This document shows, piece after piece, positions 7,882 to 11,381 of a DNA stretch of 11,381 nucleotides; position 1 is the first letter of the stretch; the number at the start of each line of letters is the position of its first letter. The notes beneath the pieces were generated by a model that saw nothing but the letters and a program-made list of their open reading frames with translations, was not told where the DNA came from and made no database searches. The position numbers were made by a program, and so were the translations under genes. This stretch comes from Chloroflexota bacterium (GTDB lineage: Bacteria > Chloroflexota > Dehalococcoidia > GIF9 > AB-539-J10): positions 1 to 11,381 of the forward strand of contig JAUVWD010000008.1 of the NCBI GenBank assembly GCA_030604285.1. Reading direction: 5' to 3'.

Positions 7882-7907
7882 CCTCAGTAATCTAGGACAA
7901 ACTGAGG
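7882..7907. repeat. Inverted repeat CCTCAGT-N12-ACTGAGG at the operon start
   Basis: There are perfect 7-bp arms at 7882-7888 and 7901-7907 with a 12-base spacer. The repeat begins one base from the predicted -10 hexamer, spans the predicted transcription start and includes the Shine-Dalgarno GAGG in the start-proximal arm. It could be a repressor operator. If transcription begins further upstream, it could be an RNA hairpin that hides the ribosome binding site. Confidence 0.5.
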
Positions 7908-7908
7908 A

Positions 7909-7938
7909 ATTGTACACTGGTCTTGAGCCGTCATTCAA
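7909..7938 (-). promoter_or_regulatory. Probable promoter of the decarboxylase gamma-beta operon
   Basis: On the minus strand TTGAAT (7938-7933), an 18-bp spacer and TACAAT (7914-7909) match four of six and five of six consensus bases. Predicted transcription start is near 7902, giving a leader of about 30 nt with GAGG placed nine bases before the gamma-like ATG. Confidence 0.5.
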
Positions 7939-8193
7939 TAGGTGAGTCCGAAAACTCTTCGTTTTCCTACAAATACTTGTTGGCTACTTATTAAAGGCTA
8001 CGTTTGGAAACAATGGCGCATCATCAATTCTCCTTGTTAGCATTTAACCAAGCTGATGCTGTGGGCGGGAGCAGAAGTCGTAGCTTGGGGATAAGGGTAG
8101 AGTCTTTCGTAGGGGTGTTGCTTGTAATCACAAATTGCGCTTGGCTAAGCAACACCGCAACCTGCTGGGTTTTCTCCTTTTCCTCCCGGATTG
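7915..8193. other. Gene-free stretch between the decarboxylase operon and the DUF951 gene
   Basis: With the operon leader this makes about 320 bp without a convincing protein gene. Besides the promoter and palindrome near its left end it holds a 10-bp perfect stem (8116-8158) and, on the minus strand, an eight-codon reading frame with a strong ribosome binding site (8024-7998). A plus-strand open frame across 8004-8234 lacks a ribosome binding site and recognisable motifs, and overlaps the DUF951 gene, so I do not call it. No tRNA, tmRNA, SRP RNA or riboswitch signature was recognised. Confidence 0.5.
8116..8158. repeat. Long hairpin: 10-bp perfect inverted repeat GGTGTTGCTT / AAGCAACACC
   Basis: The arms are 8116-8125 and 8149-8158 around a 23-base loop whose first and last bases could add a G-T pair. 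It lies 36 bases beyond the DUF951 stop on the minus strand, but no T-run follows in that direction. On the plus strand a T-rich but interrupted tract follows at about 8169-8185. It could be a factor-assisted transcript end or part of a small RNA. Confidence 0.5.
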
Positions 8194-8385
8194 CTAATCA
8201 TTATGGGAAACAAGTTCTTTTAGCCTTCTTTTGAAGGTGTTTCTCTCCAGAAGCACCCTTCTTTTGCACTTGAGGCATTTAATTCCAATATCTGCACCAA
8301 CTCTTATTATCTCCCACTCATAGCCGCCACAGGGATGTGCTTTGCGCAGCCTGACTATATCGCCAATCTTTATCTCCGTGGTCAT
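8194..8385 (-). CDS. DUF951 family small protein
   Basis: This 63-aa protein matches the conserved but uncharacterised DUF951 family. It has the GDIVRLRKAHPCGGYEWEI pattern (8-26), RVGADIGIKCLKC (28-40) and a basic tail RNTFKRRLK (48-56). His17 and Cys19 with the CxxC pair (Cys37, Cys40) suggest a small metal-binding fold, which is an inference. Basic composition (many Lys and Arg) would suit nucleic-acid binding, also unproven. The ATG at 8385 matches the usual family N-terminus but lacks a ribosome binding site. AGGAGG at 8412-8407 lies 21 bases upstream, and only 3 bases before TTG-8403, which would add six residues. The frame stays open to 8502 through a palindromic repeat element, and that longer version is not credible protein. 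Confidence 0.85.
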   Translation of the reverse strand: MTTEIKIGDIVRLRKAHPCGGYEWEIIRVGADIGIKCLKCKRRVLLERNTFKRRLKELVSHND

Positions 8386-8435
8386 CTTGAGGTCGCTCAG
8401 CAACCCCCTCCTCTCATTCTGCCCCTTCCGTTTGC

Positions 8436-8507
8436 CATTGCGAGCGAAGCAATCCCAACAACTCCTTTCTCTAAGATCGCTTCGGCACTCCGTGCCTCCC
8501 AATGACA
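8436..8507. repeat. Palindromic intergenic element 1 (imperfect inverted repeat)
   Basis: The left arm CATTGCGAGCGAAGCAATC (8436-8454) is nearly complementary to a right arm that begins GATCGCTTCG at 8475 and ends CTCCCAATG at 8504. The right arm is interrupted by an inner hairpin, GGCAC-TCC-GTGCC (8484-8496). The two arms together span about 70 bp and would fold into a branched hairpin. It resembles dispersed MITE- or REP-like intergenic repeats. Only this copy is visible here. Confidence 0.65.
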
Positions 8508-8515
8508 GAATAGAA

Positions 8516-8589
8516 TGTCATTCTGAGCTAGAGCCCTGAACCAAATGAAAGGGAAGAATCTGGAGCCTTCGCTGTCGCTCAGGGTGACA
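8516..8589. repeat. Palindromic intergenic element 2 (TGTCATTCTGAGC ... GCTCAGGGTGACA)
   Basis: The 13-base ends at 8516-8528 and 8577-8589 are inverted copies with two mismatches, giving a 74-bp element. It lies eight bases from element 1 and 12 bases beyond the pyrF stop. Its sequence differs from element 1, so this is two adjacent element types rather than a tandem duplication. Both could act as the 3' end structure of the pyrF operon. Confidence 0.65.
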
Positions 8590-8601
8590 GAGCAAACGCT
8601 C

Positions 8602-9423
8602 TCATTGTGCCTCTGGGCGGGCAGCTAAACAACGATTTATTTGCTGGCGTATTCTCTCGGCCATGCTTCTAGCTGCCTCAGCGAAATTCTTTTCCTTTGA
8701 AGCGTAAAGAATTTGTCTTGAGACAGCGATAATCGCACTTTCTCCTTTGGCGTCCATTCCATAGCTGACTGCCAAAGCTAAATCTCCGCCTTGAGCGCCA
8801 ATCCCTGGTATGAGAAAGGGCATTTCAGGACAAATTGAGCGAATCTTTCTTAGTTCTTCAGGGCAAGTCGCTCCCACCACCAGGCCGATGTTGCCGTAAA
8901 CGTTCCATTCCTTGGCCTTCTGTGCTACCTCTTCGTAAAGGGAGAAACCCGTGGTGCAATGGAGGTCCTGAAAGTCTGAAGCTCCAGCGTTTGATGTTCG
9001 GCATAGGATAAATACTCCCTTATCACGGTAGCTAATGAAGGGTTCTACGGAGTCGAAGCCTAGATAGGGATTAACTGTGGCGGCATCAAAGCCGAAAGTG
9101 GAGAAAAGGGCTTTAGCATAGGCTTTGGCGGTGTTGCCAATATCACCGCGTTTGGCATCGCTGATTATAGGAATATCACTGGGAATATATTCTGTGAGCT
9201 CTTCTAAAATCCTTAGTCCCTCGATTCCCAGTGCTTCATAAAAAGCCAGATTGGGCTTGTAGGCACATACCAGGTCACGGGTGGCATCAATAATCGCTTT
9301 GCCAAACTCCAAAGGCTTTACTTCGGGCATTAGGTCCGGATCAAAGTCCAGCCCGATGCAGAGCCAGCTTCTATTCTTTTGGCCAGCGTTGGCTAATTTG
9401 CTGATAAAGGGACACAAGGCCAA
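8602..9423 (-). CDS. pyrF: Orotidine 5'-phosphate decarboxylase (type 2 subfamily)
   Basis: This enzyme converts OMP to UMP, the last step of de novo pyrimidine synthesis, in the cytoplasm. Its 273 aa fit the longer bacterial type 2 subfamily. The TIM-barrel landmarks are LCIGLDFDPD (21-30) with the substrate-binding Asp, YKPNLAFYEALG (55-66), the catalytic Asp-Lys-Asp cluster ISDAKRGDIGNT (87-98; D89, K91, D94), VNPYLG with the following phosphate-side loops, and FLIPGIGAQGGD near the C-terminus. The start is TTG at 9423, with AGAAGGGA a few bases upstream. No ATG lies near it in frame. It starts 19 bases after the stop of the FAS1-like dehydratase gene with no promoter or terminator between them. 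It therefore reads as the last gene of the acyl-hydratase operon, an unusual partner for a pyrimidine gene. Confidence 0.96.
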   Translation of the reverse strand: MALCPFISKLANAGQKNRSWLCIGLDFDPDLMPEVKPLEFGKAIIDATRDLVCAYKPNLAFYEALGIEGLRILEELTEYIPSDIPIISDAKRGDIGNTAKAYAKALFSTFGFDAATVNPYLGFDSVEPFISYRDKGVFILCRTSNAGASDFQDLHCTTGFSLYEEVAQKAKEWNVYGNIGLVVGATCPEELRKIRSICPEMPFLIPGIGAQGGDLALAVSYGMDAKGESAIIAVSRQILYASKEKNFAEAARSMAERIRQQINRCLAARPEAQ

Positions 9424-9442
9424 TGCTTCCCTTCTGTTGCCT

Positions 9443-9928
9443 TCAATAGTTGATTAGCGTACTGGAGCTTCTGGCTACTAGCTCACCGCGTTGATTTGTG
9501 TAGTTCGTCTCGTAGACAAAGAAAAGCATCTTGCCCATTCTACCTTCACGCTCAAAGACCTTAGCCAGTTTGGTATGGGCTGTTATGGTATCGCCAACTC
9601 TCAATGGCAGGGAAAATTCCCACTCCCCTCCCCCGTCCAGCACGCGCTCCCGAGGCAATGTCACCTCCGGCACCGCTGAGGGGAGTGTCTTTGCTTGGGA
9701 AACAATAGGAAATGTCGCCATCAAAGCGCACAAAAGCCATGGCGGAGCAATGATGCCTCCGTATTCGGTGCCTCTAGCATATTCCTCGTCCTGCCATAGA
9801 GGATTGGGGTCGCCTACTGCATCAACATACCGTCGGATTAGCCCCTTGTCAATTTCAAGCGTAACCGGCTTTCCCTCGGTACCTATCTTCTTTTGTAGTT
9901 CCTCCACGGTTATGCCTTTTTCAGCCAA
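9443..9928 (-). CDS. FAS1-like dehydratase / MaoC N-terminal domain protein (hot-dog fold, His-less)
   Basis: A hot-dog protein of the MaoC_dehydrat_N (FAS1-like dehydratase) type. In the 161-residue form the signature is AVGDPNPLWQDEEYA (37-51), then YGGIIAPPWLL, and a C-terminal SLPLRVGDTI strand. Active R-hydratases have Asp and His five residues apart. Here the Asp is kept (D40) but Trp45 replaces the His, as in non-catalytic partners such as the HadA/HadC type. It probably forms a heterodimer with the His-containing MaoC protein two genes upstream; this is inferred. TTG-9928 is preferred because GGGAGG lies 12 bases before it and it follows the SDR stop by 22 bases. ATG-9967 is the alternative. 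It would add 13 residues and overlap the SDR gene by 17 bases, but has no visible ribosome binding site. Confidence 0.87.
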   Translation of the reverse strand: MAEKGITVEELQKKIGTEGKPVTLEIDKGLIRRYVDAVGDPNPLWQDEEYARGTEYGGIIAPPWLLCALMATFPIVSQAKTLPSAVPEVTLPRERVLDGGGEWEFSLPLRVGDTITAHTKLAKVFEREGRMGKMLFFVYETNYTNQRGELVARSSSTLINY

Positions 9929-9950
9929 TCTTGATTGCTTCCTCCCAGTA

Positions 9951-10733
9951 CTAGATATACCATCCACCAGAGACGTTCAGTACGTCGCCGGTGATGAAGC
10001 GGGCATCATCCGAGGCCAAAAACAATACCACCTTAGCTGCATCTTCGGGTTGCAATATCTGGCCGCCCATTTGCGCTACGAATTGGTCCCTGATTTTCTT
10101 AGGGATGCCCACCTTTTCCCCCGCCACCTCCTCACCAGTCTCTTTCTCTTTGGTTAACCTAGTATCAACCACTCCCCAAGCCACAGCATTGCAGTTTATG
10201 CCAAATCTCGCCCATTCCCTCGCCACCGTCTTGGTCATGCCGATGAGCCCTGCCTTGGCGCTGGCGTAATTGATCTGCCCAATGTTGCCCATTAGTCCAA
10301 CTGCTGAGGAAGTATTGATTATAGTGCCGTTATGCCCCTCCTGCATCATATATTTGGAGGCCGCACGGATACAGTTGAAAGCCCCTCTGAGGCAGATATC
10401 CACAACAATATCCCATTGTGCATCGGTTATCTTATGTATCATGGCATCCCTGGTGATCCCGGCATTGTTTACCAGAATATCGAGCTTGCCGAATTTCTCC
10501 ACTGCAGTGTCCATTAGCCTCTGAGCTTCGTCTGCCTTGGTTATATTGGCAACACAAGCTACTGCTTTCCCACCTTCAGCCTCTATTTCCTTTACCGCTT
10601 CCTCTGCAGGGACAGGATCTATGTCATTTACTACCACGCTTGCCCCTTCCTGGGCGAAAAGAACTGCCGTTGCCCTGCCTATCCCCCTTCCTGAACCAGT
10701 AATTACAGCTACTTTACCATCTAACTTTCCCAT
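9951..10733 (-). CDS. fabG: FabG-like short-chain dehydrogenase/reductase (3-oxoacyl-ACP reductase or 3-hydroxyacyl-CoA dehydrogenase)
   Basis: A classical SDR of 260 aa. The coenzyme motif TGSGRGIG spans 12-19, NNAG 89-92, and the catalytic residues are Ser143, Tyr156 and Lys160 (YASAK). Strand 2 ends VVVND, so acidic Asp37 sits where it usually favours NAD(H) over NADP(H). That hints at a (3R)-hydroxyacyl-CoA dehydrogenase role rather than a biosynthetic FabG. A stretch at about 192-229 (charged, KEKETGEEVAGEK and onward) is longer than in short FabG proteins. The ATG at 10733 is fixed by a near-perfect AAAGGAGG ending four to five bases before it. An in-frame start 12 codons upstream would overlap the preceding gene and is rejected. 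It lies 22 bases after the MaoC gene and between two hot-dog subunits. Confidence 0.93.
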   Translation of the reverse strand: MGKLDGKVAVITGSGRGIGRATAVLFAQEGASVVVNDIDPVPAEEAVKEIEAEGGKAVACVANITKADEAQRLMDTAVEKFGKLDILVNNAGITRDAMIHKITDAQWDIVVDICLRGAFNCIRAASKYMMQEGHNGTIINTSSAVGLMGNIGQINYASAKAGLIGMTKTVAREWARFGINCNAVAWGVVDTRLTKEKETGEEVAGEKVGIPKKIRDQFVAQMGGQILQPEDAAKVVLFLASDDARFITGDVLNVSGGWYI

Positions 10734-10737
10734 TTTT

Positions 10738-10748
10738 CCTCCTTTGTT
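10738..10748 (-). promoter_or_regulatory. Strong Shine-Dalgarno deciding the SDR start
   Basis: On the minus strand AAAGGAGG sits in the short gap between the MaoC stop (10756) and the ATG at 10733. It selects that ATG over the longer frame beginning at 10769. Confidence 0.85.
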
Positions 10749-10755
10749 TCTTTTG

Positions 10756-11196
10756 TTAGGAGATCCCAACCTTGGAGGGGAGAACTACACCCGCTGTGCC
10801 CAGCGTAGTCATCTCTCCTGCAGGAATTGCCGTCCAAACATCAAGCTCTACATAATGCTCCCCGTCCTTTAGGAATTTTTTCGTTACCTTTCCTTTCACA
10901 GTTATGTCCTTTTCAGGGACGTCCATGCCCCGATATTGGCAAGTCAACTTCTTTAAGACGCCTTCCGTGCCAATCCAATCCGTAATCAACTGCCCCATAA
11001 AGGCGAGTTTCAACCTGCCATGGACGATAACCCCATCAAGCCCCTGGCTTTTGGCGAAATCTTTATCATAGTGAAGCTCGTAATAATCTCCCGAGCCACC
11101 GGCCCACATCACCAACTGCCGAGTTGTGGGGTGTTTGCTCAGCGCCGGTATCTCTGCGCCTTCATTTACATCCTCATAGAATACGCGGCTTCCCAT
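10756..11196 (-). CDS. MaoC-like acyl dehydratase / (R)-enoyl-CoA hydratase, catalytic hot-dog subunit
   Basis: A 146-aa single hot-dog domain protein of the MaoC family, which adds water to or removes it from trans-2-enoyl / (3R)-hydroxyacyl thioesters. The hydratase-2 motif is GGSGDYYELHYDKDFA (33-48). Asp37 and His42 have the same five-residue spacing as the catalytic dyad of characterised R-hydratases. GVIVHGRLKLAFMGQL (55-70) supplies the hot-dog helix. Tyr-Tyr-Glu replaces the more usual Asn-Pro between Asp and His. The ATG at 11196 is preceded by GGAG with short spacing. It is the first gene of a probable operon with the SDR, the His-less hot-dog protein and pyrF. Substrate chain length and carrier (CoA or ACP) cannot be read from the sequence. 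Confidence 0.9.
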   Translation of the reverse strand: MGSRVFYEDVNEGAEIPALSKHPTTRQLVMWAGGSGDYYELHYDKDFAKSQGLDGVIVHGRLKLAFMGQLITDWIGTEGVLKKLTCQYRGMDVPEKDITVKGKVTKKFLKDGEHYVELDVWTAIPAGEMTTLGTAGVVLPSKVGIS

Positions 11197-11230
11197 TTCT
11201 CCAGCCTGTAGCTTCCAGACAATTGGCTAA

Positions 11231-11259
11231 ATTGTAAACATTCTCTCCTATCTTTGCAA
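11231..11259 (-). promoter_or_regulatory. Promoter of the MaoC-SDR-hot-dog-pyrF operon
   Basis: On the minus strand TTGCAA (11259-11254), exactly 17 bp, then TACAAT (11236-11231). Predicted transcription start is near 11224, leaving a leader of about 28 nt. A 15-bp inverted repeat CAATT-GGCTA-AATTG (11220-11234) overlaps the -10 and the predicted start, a position suited to a repressor. Confidence 0.6.
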
Positions 11260-11273
11260 CATAATGATGGCTC

Positions 11274-11279
11274 TATACT
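11274..11279 (+). promoter_or_regulatory. Possible -10 box for the rightmost gene
   Basis: TATACT on the plus strand matches five of six -10 bases. At 17-bp spacing the -35 (TCTTTG) is poor, so this is tentative. It would give a leader of about 70 nt carrying the hairpin at 11302-11353. Confidence 0.3.
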
Positions 11280-11301
11280 GATTTGTGTGGAAAAGTGATA
11301 A

Positions 11302-11353
11302 GGTGGTAAGAATCCCGAAGCACAGAGAATAAAAGGAAGGAGGTCTTACCACC
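11302..11353 (+). promoter_or_regulatory. Leader hairpin holding the ribosome binding site of the rightmost gene
   Basis: GGTGGTAAGA (11302-11311) is perfectly complementary to TCTTACCACC (11344-11353), a 10-bp stem with a 32-base loop. The right arm ends one base before the ATG at 11355. The optimal Shine-Dalgarno AAGGAGGT (11337-11344) lies at the 3' end of the loop and its last base is in the stem. It may control translation, or be a DNA operator. Confidence 0.6.
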
Positions 11354-11354
11354 G

Positions 11355-11381
11355 ATGGCTAAGAGCCAGGAGAATGGTACC
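11355..11381 (+). CDS. Start of an unidentified gene, 3' partial
   Basis: The ATG at 11355 follows AAGGAGGT by ten bases and opens a frame running off the right edge, MAKSQENGT. Nine residues are too few to name a family. The ideal ribosome binding site and divergent arrangement relative to the MaoC operon make a real gene likely. Confidence 0.65.

Noticed and set aside
7873..8193. A structured RNA such as tmRNA, 6S RNA, SRP RNA or a known riboswitch
   Set aside because: I found the hairpin at 8116-8158 but none of the conserved core sequences of those RNAs.
8004..8234. A plus-strand 76-codon open frame
   Set aside because: It has no ribosome binding site or recognisable motif and overlaps the DUF951 gene antisense.
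8386..8502. An extended 102-residue DUF951 protein
   Set aside because: The added part translates palindromic element 1 and has no family similarity or ribosome binding site.
9531..10157. A 208-codon plus-strand frame
   Set aside because: It runs antisense across the FAS1-like gene and into the SDR, with no ribosome binding site and low-complexity Ser/Pro composition typical of shadow frames.
10734..10769. A longer SDR product starting at 10769
   Set aside because: It overlaps the upstream gene, and AAAGGAGG just before ATG-10733 fixes the shorter, family-like start.
1..11381. A defence island, prophage, integron or CRISPR system
   Set aside because: All confident genes belong to housekeeping or metabolic families; there are no spacered repeats, integrase, transposase or toxin-antitoxin signatures.

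Overview
The window most resembles a chromosomal segment of an anaerobic or sediment-type Chloroflexota bacterium, possibly Dehalococcoidia-like. That placement is an inference from gene families (a RecA close in style to that group, DUF951, DUF1461, MaoC/SDR clusters, a Na+-pumping decarboxylase beta subunit), not from a marker-gene tree. Most of it is core housekeeping DNA. I found no transposase, CRISPR array, rRNA or tRNA, and no obvious new defence or mobile system. The less ordinary content is in the promoters, leaders and intergenic palindromes.

Layout. Bases 3-515 (+) hold the end of an O6-alkylguanine-DNA alkyltransferase whose start lies off the left edge. It converges on dnaE (4041-589, -), a full-length replicative polymerase alpha subunit with a complete PHP metal site. 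dnaE diverges from a DUF1461 membrane-protein gene (4111-4800, +), followed by recA (4833-5867, +) and recX (5890-6363, +). The recX stop codon directly abuts the stop codon of a decarboxylase beta-subunit gene on the opposite strand (7671-6364, -). That gene is preceded in its operon by a small gamma-like membrane subunit (7872-7678, -).

From 11196 down to 6364 every gene is on the minus strand. A four-gene run, catalytic MaoC-type hydratase, FabG-like SDR, His-less FAS1-like hot-dog protein and pyrF, has gaps of about 20 nt and reads as one operon from a promoter near 11231-11259. Two adjacent imperfect palindromic elements (8436-8589) separate pyrF from a small DUF951 gene. A 320-bp gene-free stretch with a strong hairpin follows. 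At the right edge a divergent gene begins at 11355, and only nine codons of it are visible.

Functional themes. There is DNA repair and replication (ogt, dnaE, recA, recX), acyl hydration and redox chemistry (two hot-dog proteins plus SDR), pyrimidine synthesis (pyrF), and sodium-coupled decarboxylation (beta and gamma subunits, no alpha in view). dnaE and recA share the same 12-base promoter core, placed so close to the ATG that both mRNAs are predicted to be leaderless.
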